From assembly GCA_025642065.1 (NCBI GenBank), contig JAODUP010000045.1:228501-292500 (forward strand): a stretch of DNA of 64,000 nucleotides, read 5' to 3'. The position numbers were made by a program, and so were the translations under genes. Source of the stretch: Paralvinella palmiformis. Its lineage: Eukaryota > Annelida > Polychaeta > Terebellida > Alvinellidae. Positions 13,501 through 25,900 of this stretch are shown in pieces (within the stretch, counting starts at the first letter, position 1; each line of letters begins with the position of its first letter). Under the pieces are notes generated by a model. That model searched no databases and was not told the DNA's origin. It worked only from the letters and a program-made list of their open reading frames with translations.

Positions 13501-15629
13501 ATGTTGGAGATGAAGTATTGTTCTACAACATAACCACAAATTGAAGAAACTATAATAATGATTATTTTCTCAGATTGAAGCTTTACTTTACATATCTTCA
13601 CCATACTCATTATGTTAACAATTATTTCTGGGCATCTTGTTGGCCTATATCACATATAGACACATAATGGACATTAAATAATGGACCATGTATATTTTTG
13701 CTGCCACAGTGATGTAACTATATAAAATAGGTACTATTTTAGGGAAAATCCGTTATATAACATGACATTGAGTATTTATCTAAATATATTTGACGTTTCC
13801 TTCAGAATGGTGAAAGCAGTAGGTCTTTGATCAAAGATCGTCCAGAAACAGCACACTTATTCTCCTTCCTTCAGATACTTACCGCAGTATTTGGAGCTTT
13901 TGCTCATGGAGGGAATGATGTCAGGTAATAAATATATCTTATTTGATTCAATGGAATCATAATTATCAGGTGAAAATGTTAATCTTGATTAGTAAGATCT
14001 ATTGTGTTTATTTTCTAGTAATGCAATAGGGCCAGTAGTTACACTGTGGCTGATTGCCTCAAGTGGTGCTGTAGCATCCAAACAACTCACACCAATCTGG
14101 ATTTTGGTCTTCGGCGGAATTGGTATCTCTCTTGGCCTGTGGGCTCTCGGTCGTCGAGTGATCAAAACAATGGGAGAAGATCTGACCAAAGTGACACCTT
14201 CAAGGTAAGGCTGTGAATGTTAATTTTCTGTTACTAGACAAGGCTGTTGTACTTTGTCAGTATGCATGTATATAGTGTTCTGAACAGCTCCTCAGTTGGA
14301 ATACTGTTAGTTTATCATAAAGGATTAATTTAACATTGAAATGTTACTGGAGTCTGTTTCCATGTTACTATTTGTTCAGTGACTAAGAATATGTCTTCAT
14401 TAGGTGGAAATTTACTGATGCTGCACCAGCAAGTCACAAGAACGTTAAAATGAAAGTAATAATGAACACCAGTCAGTAATTTGTAGAGCATTTCATTAGT
14501 CAGATACTTTGTCAGGCATAAGCTATTATCCATTTTACTAGATTTTTAGTAAACGTTTCATTATTTGATCATTTCTATCAAATTGAATACATATGGCTAT
14601 CTAAATAAAATACTTTAAATACCACTTCATCTTAACATTACCAAAACTGTAGATGTTTGTACACATGTATTTAGGTTATGAGAGTAATCAGTTTTATCAC
14701 ACAGCAATACATTTGCCTAACTGAAAAAGTCCCTTTTATTAAACTATATATATATATGGAAAAGACACACAAATATGTGCATTGTTCACATGTTGTACAA
14801 GAATGCAAATTGTACTGTCTAAACGTGTTCAAGCTAATTTCATTAATCAGGCTTCCTTCATTTCCGTTAAGCATAATGGTTCATGGCTCCTTGTTACACT
14901 GACAAGTACCGGTAGTAGTTCAATATTGGAACCATTTTGTTTATTAATTCACAAGCTTGTCATTATTCAAAATTAATGTTAAGTTACAACGAACACAGTA
15001 AATGTAAAATTAAATAAACCATTGAAACAATATACTTTGTACTATTACACACATAATTTGATGTAATTTCTTGTTTGTTAAAATGTTACAATGTTAAATA
15101 TTAGAAAATATATGTCACAATGGCTAATACTTTAGCTCTGGTTATATGTGTTGATGACTGTGTGACACAAAAATCATTCTTAATCCAATATCTGACTGAT
15201 AACTTTCTTGTATTATGTTGATTGTTGATCTTAACCACTAATTGCTTCCATTATATACCTCACAAACATTATGTAGACGTGATAATTATTTTGGGTTTTA
15301 TATCAGTAGTATAACTTTACTGTATTCTATTCCTCTTGAGAACATACAGATAATTGTTTAATTGTATTTTATCTATTGTCAATCATTTCAGTGGGTTCTG
15401 TATTGAAATTGGCTCAGCACTGACTGTTCTGATAGCATCAAATATTGGCATTCCAATCAGTACAACACACTGTAAAGTTGGTTCAGTGGTGTTTGTCGGA
15501 AGATTTCGATCACGTGAAAATGTGGACTGGCACATCTTCCGCAATATTGTCTTAGCTTGGATGGTGACCCTACCTGTTGCAGGAGGCGTTAGTGCTGCCA
15601 TCATGGCAGGTTTAAAACTAATTATATGA
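3508..15629 (+). CDS. SLC20A: Sodium-dependent phosphate transporter, SLC20 (PiT) family, 14 coding exons
   Basis: This gene encodes an SLC20/PiT Na+/inorganic phosphate symporter of the plasma membrane. Coding exons: 3508-3703, 3905-4006, 5694-5834, 6449-6534, 8350-8446, 9043-9162, 9469-9537, 10212-10352, 11546-11574, 12177-12285, 12402-12502, 13806-13924, 14019-14204, 15392-15629. All junctions are GT-AG and phases match, giving 1,734 nt or 577 residues plus TGA. The N-terminal PiT signature [15 protein letters not shown] begins at residue 28. The glutamate in SIFETLG (E58) and the motif SATHSIVG follow. The inverted C-terminal repeat has [16 protein letters not shown] (about residues 427-442), IEIGSA (E504) and STTHCKVG. 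In human PiT2 the two matching glutamates are needed for transport. Exons 6-12 encode the hydrophilic central cytoplasmic loop, somewhat shorter than in vertebrate PiTs (about 650-680 residues in total). The start is the first ATG after a good acceptor at 3494, so a 5' UTR intron is likely. SLC20A1 versus SLC20A2 cannot be assigned. Confidence 0.93.
6660..7520. mobile_element. 861-bp non-autonomous TIR element in SLC20A intron 4
   Basis: The left end reads TACCGTAGGTCCCAGCCATT from 6660. The right end, 7501-7520, is its inverted complement with one mismatch (AATGGCCGGGACCTACGGTA). The terminal motif CCATTAAGCYGA recurs at about 6731 and 7445 as subterminal copies. The element sits inside a (GT)n(TA)n tract, consistent with TA target use. 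There is no transposase frame inside. The superfamily is uncertain: TA targeting and TIR style would fit Tc1/mariner/pogo, but that is inference. Confidence 0.72.
9598..9915 (+). repeat. 161-bp imperfect tandem duplication in SLC20A intron 7
   Basis: The block gatataaattgaggtaaagg plus attaaatatttcaaga occurs at 9700 and again at 9861. Upstream landmarks (taatctccatgacagaa / taatctccatacagaaa, and gctcagtgtttata / gctcatgtttata) repeat at about the same spacing. There are two copies, roughly 9598-9758 and 9759-9915. Confidence 0.8.
10601..10790 (+). mobile_element. tRNA-derived SINE, family A copy 1 (SLC20A intron 8)
   Basis: Box A-like tagcacagtagttagagca (from 10613) and box B-like gggttagaatcc (near 10659) are followed by a shared non-tRNA body (cctgtgtttgtgggatgttt, then cccagatgcgaccagcactg). 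The same body occurs at 12811-13005 and 13275-13430, so this is a real dispersed family and not a tRNA gene. Box B has lost the conserved C (GGTTAGA). Confidence 0.7.
12811..13005 (+). mobile_element. tRNA-derived SINE, family A copy 2 (SLC20A intron 11)
   Basis: Box A region gctgtggttagagca, box B-like gggttcaaatctgac (near 12866), then the family A body: acctgtgtttgtaggatgtc and tatcccagatgtgacaagtg. It ends near the ggcacttc tail also seen in copy 1. Confidence 0.68.
13275..13430 (+). mobile_element. tRNA-derived SINE, family A copy 3 (SLC20A intron 11)
   Basis: The most diverged family A copy: gtagcatattgattagaact, gggtttgattttaactta (box B region), acctgtgtttgataaatgtt and ttccaggtgtggctcgtgct align in order with copies 1 and 2. 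The 3' part is truncated or decayed. It lies about 270 bp downstream of copy 2 in the same intron and orientation. Confidence 0.6.
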
Positions 15630-18145
15630 CCTGTTAAATAAGAATATTTACAGTTTGTGCTATGTGTTGCGTCATTGTCTTGTTATAACATCACATTTGT
15701 TTCCTGTATTATATGTCATGGTCTGTACTTTTTTGTTGTCTTACGATGTATTGTATTTCATATATTGGTGAAACTATTCTCCATACAAGATCTTGTTGAA
15801 GTGTCTGTGGTTTAAAAGACTAGACCAATAGGTTGTAACATTTGAGGTCTAAAAGTAATACAAGAATTTTATTTAGCCATCTGCCAAACGTTTGTATGAC
15901 CTTGTTTATGTATGGTTTTGTTTTTGTTTTTAAGTGAATCTTGTCAAGTGAATGTTTGCCGGACTTCACTAAATATAACTATATTATCCTAAGTCATTAA
16001 TTTATGTGGCATACAGCTTCAGTAAATTTAGACTTTCACCTGTTTACAAGTCGAGAGAACTTGACTTCACCATGTTTTCTGAGTGATGTTATTTTCTAAC
16101 ACTAACAAAATAACATGAAATACTCCAGACACATGGGACCAAAATATGGTAGTCTAACTATATCTTAATATGATGATTACACTGTGTGTGTGTGTGTGTG
16201 CGAGTGTGTGTGACAGACAGACAAAGATACATGAAAGCATGCATGCTCATCCACATACACTTTTAGATGCAGGTAACATGATGAAGTATTAGTGACATTT
16301 TATTTGAAGTCATATTATTGTTAAGCGAAACCTGGTCAGGTATCGTAACAACCTAACTGTGTAAGCTAGTTGCTATTGACAAGTCTGTGTTAAATATAAG
16401 AAAGTATTATCGATTGTTACTCTGTTACAGAACATTATTTGAGTATAGTATCTAAGTGTTGTGTATATGCTAAGAATAGCTGGAGTGAAATATATCAGTA
16501 TTGGCTTAAAGGTTGACATAAAAACAGTTTAGTCATCACTGTTATCGGTTTTTAAGAGTAGCAGATCAGAAATATGTTGGAATCGTATTTCTTGCTGTGT
16601 GTGAGTGTACACCTAACATTGCGCTTCATAACGGGGCATGCAGTCCCTTTCACTTGGCCACCATTGTGTCTGATAATGTTTCAGTATTACTGTTTTTGTT
16701 TACATATTTTGTCGTACCGGTAGTAATAATTCTGGTAATTATTTTTTGTATGTCTAATTGGCTAGGCTGGGTTTTTGTTGTTGTTATTGTTTTTAGTTAT
16801 TTTACAACAAAACTATTTTATGGGAAGCCACTGGTGTTTGGTGTCGTGCTTAATAGAGTGCACTATGTTTTACCTGTATTCACATAGAACGCTTACGACA
16901 CTTTGTAAGTTAATTTCTACCGTATAATTCTTCATCAGTGTATACTTGAACTGTTTACTTATGAAGTTTGGTCTTTACCATACAGATCTGAGTGCAGTAT
17001 AATGTTTGTTTGTTTCATTACCTGTTTTAGGTTCTTGTTTGCTTTTTGAGTTTTAAAGGTTAATGCAGACTGCATGGTTTAAGCTATTCTGTTTATTATT
17101 TATATACGTATTTACTTTTTTAATTTAAGCATTTACGAAAAGTACAACAGATTTTGGCATTTAACTGTAACTGAAGACAACCGTTGATTGTATTTTGACA
17201 TGTAAAATTATTCATTTTTGAACTGATGCATTTAGACCCAAGGCTCATTTTGAGTGTTGGCTACTAGTATCGCATCGTGAACTACGTAAGAGGTTAAAAG
17301 GTTATTAGAAAATATTTATGGAGATGCTATTCTGTTTCTTGAATGTCAGTGAATTAATATCTTCTGTTTTACTACATTTTAGATGTGTGCAATGAACAGA
17401 AATATTTATTTAAATTGTATTTGTAATCGTGTATGCATTCGTGTATGTGCATGTGTGCAAAAAGTGGCGTAGACCAGTACAACAAACCTTGACAGAATAA
17501 TTCCATTAACTAACATTCTCAGTAAATCATTCTTCAGATATAAAATACATCACCAACAATTCAGTCCACATAACTTATTTAAGTCTGAAATACATAATAC
17601 AAGATGATTATAATAATTGTTGCATAAAAACTATAGATATATTTTCTTGTGGTAGGTTACAGCCTATTTATCATGTGTACAAAAGCGGCCATAAAACATC
17701 ATCACTTGTGGTAGATTAAGAGATGGTCGTTACCAACTATAGCGATATATGTTATTATAATTCTTACAGCTCTGTTGCTACTTATTAATATTATTTTATG
17801 CAATTAATGGATTAGATCCGAAATATAAACTTCGGTACCGATTTCATATCACATTATTCAGATAAATAAATAGATCAGTTATAATTACACTATTTGAATG
17901 GTAATGATAATTAACTAGAATGAATAAGAGAACTTGGTTAATAAATTTATACAGTAAATACATGTTTCAATAGAATTCTACATTTAACGGTAATATTGCT
18001 CTCGTGAACAATTCAGAGCTAGGTTAACTACATTTTATACAAAAGTACTAATAGTTTACTTTTATTGGCTGAACATTATTAGGTGAAGACACTAATAAGA
18101 ACCTTGATTGAAATACAAAAATAAACACGAAACTAGTTATAACTC
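15630..18145 (+). other. SLC20A: Probable long 3' UTR of SLC20A
   Basis: No further splice-compatible coding exon follows the TGA at 15627-15629. The best candidate cleavage signal is AATAAA at 18120-18125, followed about 20 nt later by a GT-rich stretch (ctgtgtgtgtttgt). That would give a 3' UTR near 2.5 kb. A weaker AATAAA lies near 17865. A 96-codon frame at 16597-16887 within it is hydrophobic low-complexity and is not supported as a gene. Confidence 0.4.
17655..17708 (+). mobile_element. SINE family C, tail fragment
   Basis: tttatcatgtgtacaaaagc followed by ggccataaaacatcatcact matches only the last 50 bp or so of family C. It falls within the probable SLC20A 3' UTR. Confidence 0.55.
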
Positions 18146-18900
18146 TGTGTGTGTTTGTATTATTCAATTGAAACAGACAATGTAGTATCATTAATTTAGG
18201 ATAAATCACATGATCAACATATATATGTCAATAAAGAACATGGACACCAAACCTGCACCTCTGACGTTGAACAAGATTACCATTGCAATATATTTATAGT
18301 GGTTGTGATTTTGCTTAAATGTTCAAGCTTACAAAGGTAGATAAAGATTTTGATTTTATATATATGTATGTGTGTGTTACACTTAATCTGTATAATCAGG
18401 TATTCTGTATATTACCTGAAATATTCATGTAATACATCTATTGCTAACTGAGATATAATACATATTACCTGAAAATTTATACATATTACCTGTTAATACA
18501 GATTAACTGTAACATATATATGTGTGTCTGTGTGACATGTGAGTTGATGCGTCGGTTTTAATAACAATTTATAGATCTACATCATCATTATGAACATTTG
18601 TATTTCACACATGAAATAAATAGCTCTATAATGTATATTAAGAATAATTAATTGATTGTTTAAGTATTTTATTAATCAATTAGTCTGATCAAAGAATTTG
18701 ATTGACTAGTAATAATATAAATAAGAAGTGATCGATTTTATTAGATCTAACCCTCTAATGACTATAAAAACCAGTATGTCAGTATGTGTTGCATTGCCAT
18801 TTCGTTAATATTTATAACCGGTGTTTACGTTTGTGATTTATGTGATTAAGTCTATGTTGGCGTTAGTTTTATATTGTGAATCGTTTTAGTGATTACAATT
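18146..18900. other. SLC20A-NUP42 intergenic region / NUP42 promoter side
   Basis: About 750 nt of AT-rich sequence between the probable SLC20A polyadenylation site and the NUP42 start codon. NUP42's 5' UTR and promoter should lie here. No TATA box or other clear element was identified. Confidence 0.4.
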
Positions 18901-21900
18901 ATGGTAATTTGTAAGTATTATTTACAAGGCAGGTGTAAATTCGGGCCGAACTGTCGGTTTGAACACCAAAATCCGAATTCTAATAGTCAACAAGGTTAGT
19001 TACATTTATTATCGCCCACAAGGCTCCGCCTGAAATACATAGCTAGATTACCGTTACGGCCCATTCAGTGCGGCCCATGTTGATTACGGCACATACTTAA
19101 TACGGTCCATCAGTTATATCATTGTTATTGTGTTGTCAAAACAAACATAGTAAGACCAGTGACATTTTAAGTTTTATATAAATAATACATATCTTTGTAT
19201 ATAATAGACTAAAAGTTTAAAGCAGAATTTAACGAAGTGGTTGCGGAACTGAGAATCGGAAAACTGTTCACTATCGCTAAAGGTCCAACCACTCAATGCG
19301 CATGTGCTGGCCCGATAACACTGAGGGGAATCTATACCCGAGGCTGTCGCTGTAGGGCATGGCCTCTTATAGGGGGTTTGTTAATTTCATGCATGATTTA
19401 CTACAGGACATATAGTTGTTGCAGAGTCGCTGAGGGGAATCTATACCCGAGGCTGTCGCTGTAGGGCATGGCCTCTTATATGGGGTTTGTTAATTTTATG
19501 CATGATTTACTACAGGACAGATAGTTATTGCAGAGTGCTGGGATCTTTATATCCTCATCCAAGCATCTTAAACAAGCCAAAATAGTGCTCATTGCTCTGC
19601 TCTTTACCACAAACATTCACAGTTCCGACCAGTGACCTGAAAGAAAACTTTTTAGGTCAATGGTTTTGATGCTCGGCTTCCTGCTCCGCATTCGAGAACC
19701 AGAAAAACGCATGTGGCGCTTGCGAATTGAGTGCAACGTCCATAATTTAAAACATTTGTTATATTAACTAATAAACAAAACACCTAAAGAACAATAATTA
19801 TAATGTAACTCTTAACAGTTTTCAGGGGAACAAGACTAATCACCCCACAAGACACATTTTCCAAATTTTCAAGACGCTTCACCCCACTATATTTGAAAGT
19901 AATATATATATATATATATATATATACTGGTATATATATATATATATATTATATATATATACAATTTGTAATGTAGACCAGTTTGTCACAGACTTAATTG
20001 AAAAAGTAATATGATTTTTTTTGTAATGTAGAAGAGTTTGTTTGAGACTTAACTAGCCCCAACAGTATTAAAAGCTGTGATTAAATGGAAATAATTATTT
20101 TTAATAAAGCATGCAATCTCATTAAAAACATTTATTTTATGCAATGATCATGACTACTAAACATATTTAAATACAAGCATAAATTGAGCTAATAGTTCTT
20201 AGTATTTCTTTTGGACTGTTGTCCCCATCTTTGAATGCATCCCACACAGACGCAATGTGTCCCTGATTTTGTCATCTGTGCTGATTTTGTGAACTGTGCT
20301 TGGATCTCAATCTTGGTTGCTTCTGTATGCACAACAGCGATCAGTTGGTAGAAGGGCAGGTAGTGGGGACCAACTTCAGAGTTGAGCTGACGGTGCCCTT
20401 CTTCACAAGTTGGTGCTGATGGTTCTGTTAAAAAAGAACCACACTGTTGGGGGCTAGGTCTTGCTGTAGATCCAGGTGGTCTGTATGTAGTTAAGTAGTT
20501 TGGGAAGTATAGTAGGCATTGGTGTGATGGGTGTATTCATGGCAATGATACTTGTGAACATTGGAGTGATGTGCTCAGCAGGAAGGAATGGCTAACACCT
20601 TAGATGGGGAATAAACTTGCTAACAGAACAAAAGTCAGAAGACAATCTGGTAGATTCGGCGACCGTCAGCCATGGCCATCTTAACAGCACTATTGTCCCC
20701 TAGGAAAAGCAATGTACCTACGCAACCATTCACAGCAAGTCACACCATACATAGATTAGTGTGGGGCCCCAGCCTATGCTTGTGGTGCCTCTGGGGAACT
20801 GTCCAGCATACCCATGCATTAAGATGGCCCTGAATGAAACTGTTTAGTATTTACCATGCTATGGCATAGGGTTACTTAAGATGGCTCTGCCAGCAGCGAT
20901 GCATCTGCATCTGATAACGTCTGGTCATTACATATCCATGAGAGCGGCATCTATTCATTACTTGCTTCAGAGTACTGTTCTGTTGTAATGTTTGTGCCAC
21001 AGCAAATGAGACACCACTTATCACAAACATTGATTCAACGACACATGATAAAACCACACTGTGACAGTGAAGACAATCTATATTTATTAAGTGGGGCAGC
21101 ATATTGGGTGAGGTGTCTTGAAATGCATGGGGGGTCTGTCCGATGCGGTAAAGTATCTAGTAGCTGTTTTCATTTTTGCTGTAGGCTGTCAGTATTTAAT
21201 AATAATAATAATAATAATAACATAGCACTTATTATAGTGCCACATATCCTAATGCTTAGTTCAAGGTCATTTAGGATGCTGTAACTAATAAATGAAACTG
21301 ACAAACTTGCTAGCCCTCATCGTATTCCACATGGACCATAATCAGCAGTATCCCAATACCTTGCATTAGAATTTAGTTACGATATAAATAAGGCTCTTTC
21401 TGTTGGCCCAGGTACTGTTAGAGAACATAATGTAATTTACTATAAGTCAGGCGCTAGTAACAGTAAATGACTATCACTCAAACTAATATTTTATAAATAT
21501 GGGTACTAAATCATTTCATGATTAAATAACATTAGTATAATTTACTGTAAATTACACCCCAAATCAATTTTAGACAAATAGCTTCAATTAAAACTTTAAT
21601 GGGTTGAAAAGCGTCTATCTTCAGGTGCTATTTAAGCCATCAAATGACATAGTTTCTTTATGTCACCATCTGAAAACGCACAGACAACTACAACATGTTA
21701 GCTTTCCAATGAAAACCAAAACATGAAGATTATTTAAAATATTAATGGTATTTTATTTATATTTCCAAATGACTCCTGTATGAAATTGTCTGATCAGTAG
21801 ACTATGAAAATATGTGGCTTCACAAGTTTGTGGTCGCAATCCAATAACTTAGTTCTCATCACTCATGTCAGATGGAAATTGTGTATTGTATGAAAGAATT

Positions 21901-22924
21901 GAACGTCACAGAGTCTAATGAAATATTAACATTGGCTTTTCTATATAAACATCTGTGCAATATGTACAGATTTTATGAAACATATTAGAGCAGATGTTTA
22001 TAATGATTCATTGCGATGATGATAGCACAATTCTCCTATAATTAATAAAATGATTATTTATGTAAATTTGATCTAAGTCAATGTTTGTTCAACCCAGGAG
22101 GAGTTCTTCGTCCAAGCCAGTTCTCGGGTTTTGGTGGCAGTCAGTCTCAGTTTGGTGGTGGACTCACAAATAATCAGAGTAATCCCCAACAACATCATCT
22201 GTATTCCGTCAGTGAAGTTCTGTAAGTTGACATCGTGATTATTGTTTGTTAGTCAGTTTTGAAGTTATGCCAACGATTATTTTAAATTGATGATTTTTAT
22301 ATTTTATACTTCTGTGAACAAAAGCAGGTAAACAGATATATTGTAATTACTATATAATATTAATATATTAATATGTGGGTGATTTATCGATAGACAATTT
22401 ATATTTCAGGCCACTTATCAAACAAGAGATGATGATTTGGGAAAAGAGTAAAATGTGGCCATTTTCCTGTTTTGGTTATGCCCAAAACATACCTTCTTTG
22501 CCTGGTAAGTCAGCTAGTATTAATATTGACGCTTATGACGGTAACGTTTAGTGTTGAGTTTGGTTTATTATGGTGCTAAATTTACAGAGTATGGAAGGAC
22601 TATCTTTTAGTAACTCCACGCTTGTCTAATATCCATAGTATCATATTTGTCTGTAATATTCATTAATGGGCATTACTGATCATGTAATGTAGTATGTGTA
22701 TATTTTATACAGACATAACTGTATATATCCACATATTTAAATATTTTTTGCATGTACATATATTAAATATTATATTCCAATGATTGGTACAAATTGTTTT
22801 CACATTAGTTTAATGTCAGCATCTGACTTTCTCCCCATGGTCACTGTATTGAAACACAGGTATTGAACTAGCACAAAATAATATATCAATTGGATGGTGT
22901 TTATGTATGTAGTATGTATGTATG

Positions 22925-22981
<57 letters not shown>

Positions 22982-25900
22982 CCAGATATCATCCAGGCTT
23001 TCCTATTGTTCTCATGGTAGATGACACCAGGTCTTCTCAGCTTTACTAATACTACTACTAGTAATAGCAACAGGCACTAAGTGTGCCATATTTTAGATTG
23101 GTTTCCTGGTGGAGTTTAATCAATCTTTAACAATTCTCTTTTTTTATCCACAATAAACCAGATGTGTTTATGTATGTTTAATGTATCTATTGGCTTGTAT
23201 TGATGACAAGAGTAATGTCATCATCATCATCATCATCAACAACAACAGTTCAGATTGAAGAGACAATTATAAAACAAAAGGACATTTTTTACATTGCCCA
23301 AGTCAAACAAACGTATTTTAGAACTTTATAAATCCGACTAGTTGCGAGATTAATGTGGTCAGTTGTCTTGTTTGCCGGAGTATAAGCAGACATTTAGAAT
23401 TATTGTCCATTTCAATTTCCAAACACTCGCCAATAAACTTATTCACATCAACATTCTTAAGGAAATGCTTTTACACTTTGATAATTGTTGTAGCCTGAAA
23501 ATAATTTATCTTAACACCAGCAGCAAATTTGATGGATTACTGCTAAAACAAAGGGCAGGTGAGACTAAAATTGTGTTAAAATTTTGTTTAATGCATGCTC
23601 TGTTCACTTTCTATGAAGTATGAAGTTATTTGGCTAGCAAGAATATCCATTATTTATATGAAGATAATTAATAATTAGGTGCAGATATCATAACTAGTTA
23701 ATTGTTAATGATAATATTAACAAAATTTTTACTACCATGGTATAATTTATTCTGCGCAATTGATTTGTAGCTTCTAATAATCCTAAATTATTGATTGTTT
23801 TAAGTATAAAAACATAACAAAATACTTTTTCTATGCAAATCCAGTTGTTCTGATGGCGATGTACAAATATTGCATTGAACAAATCTGCAAATAACATTGC
23901 ACGTACTCAAATAATTTAATTCTTCCAGTGTATTACTAATTTAACTGCAACAATACTATCTGTAGTAATGCCTGAATTACATTAAATAATTAAATGCAAT
24001 AAATTAATAATATTCTGTGCTGTAACCTTTTCAAAAAGCGGTGTTATTTGTGTTCCTTGTCTAGGTATGGAGGATCTCTCAATGGATGAAGTTAGATTAA
24101 AAGCTTATGAGGCAATCAAAACTGGTTCTCTCTCTGAATACGTAAGTCATGTTTGAATTATGTTGTTTCTATTTCGATCACTTGATGTTATACTTTCTGT
24201 CACCACGTATACCTTCAGGCATATAATATGTTGATGAATAGTATTTTGTTATTTTATCTGACCCTTCATCGACTTTCCCGGTTTGTTAGATATCTTAATG
24301 GATTTAATTTTAAGCAGTTGGACCTTTAAAAAAAGGGTAAATAACATACTGGAGTCATGTCATATCTGCTGTCTATCACCTGGTAATAACATCTATATCT
24401 CTGAAGTTTATGGGGTAATGTTTCTGAAAATCCATAGGGAGAAATGTGAAAAATAATAGGAGTCGGTTAGGAGTCTTTGGCTTTTACTGAATATATAGGA
24501 GTGTCTTGATAAGAACTTAGAGCAGCATTGTATCTGTAGAATAAGAGAATGTTAAGTTAATGGAATACATTTCAAGAAGGTGTTATATCAACATACTTCT
24601 AATAATGTTGTGGCTTATTTTAAGAAATCTTTCAATAGTTATTACCAGCTAATTTATTTGATTTGTATCATTATATAAAACAAATAAATGGTTTGTTAAT
24701 TGGAAATGTTCTCCAAACGTTGTAGGCTGCTAGATAATAAAGTGGTTATATTGTATTTATATTTGATCTTTCCATAATGAAAAGTATTTGTATGGAAGTA
24801 CTTTCTTAGAATACTTTATTTTTCAAATACATTAAAATACTTGATCTGAATATTTTGTCACCAGCATGATTTGTTTCTGGAAACAATCTGATCACCCAAT
24901 TGCACTTACAAAACCATGAAGGAATTGTCTTCTCGCTGTGGTTATAATGAATTACAATTAATCAGCTCTTTGATGTAATTACAGTACTTCTGGTGGCTTT
25001 CTTGTCAATCCAAGGGAGATTATCCTCAATTATGTAGTATAATTAGAAGAGATCAAGGGATAATATGAAACATTCTTGTGAGTAAATCCAACTGCTCACA
25101 GAGTTGTGATTGGTAGCATGGTCATGCCCTGTGTCCATATTCTGAAGGCTGACCTGAATTATGCACTAAATACCCATCTAAGTTTATTTTGGCATTGAAA
25201 GACCACAATTGGCTGATGAAATACAAGGAGCATGACCCATTCCAAACAACCTCAATTTTGGATCCGTGATTCAAACTGAACTGGTGTAATCAGGCTAAAA
25301 GCCAGATTTTAAGGGCAGTTATTATGGTGAAAGCAACTCATGTCATTCATGATCCAGGTCTGCAGAGCACAGACAAACAGCCTCCACCTAAAATGCGTTG
25401 TGGTTTCTTCTTACAAAATAACTGCAAAACTGTGAAAAGTCATCCACCTTCTGTGAAAATACTTCCTGTGTAAGCATTTTTTATTGGTATTATTCCTTTA
25501 TGTAGTTTAAAGGTCACAGGAAAAGGTTTCCCAAATTATTCAAAATGTTAGTGTTATATATTAAAATCAATTTCAATCAGAGATATATTTAATTTTACAG
25601 ATATAAAGTTACAGTGGTTTTAAAAGTTGCTTTGCTAGCATCTCACATGACCAAAACGTTAATTGAGAATCTTCGGAAAATCATCGTAGTCAAACAAACA
25701 CCCCAAACACTTCATAGTGGCTTGCTTAACCTGTGTTACATGTTCCATATTGTCTTTATTAAACATATAAAATGGTGTATTGTGTTGCATACAATTGTGC
25801 AAAGAAACATATATCAAATACCAATGATTAACTGATTATATCCGGTGTGTAATTGCTGTTAAAACCCGGCCTGAAATAACAACAACAACCTCCTGAAAAT

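Noticed and set aside
16597..16887. 96-codon hydrophobic frame downstream of SLC20A
   Set aside because: Lies in the probable 3' UTR; T-rich composition gives spurious Val/Ile/Phe membrane-like residues.
20220..21120. Possible Tc1 or Harbinger transposase on the minus strand
   Set aside because: Composition suggests an old element, but no catalytic block could be read in any frame.
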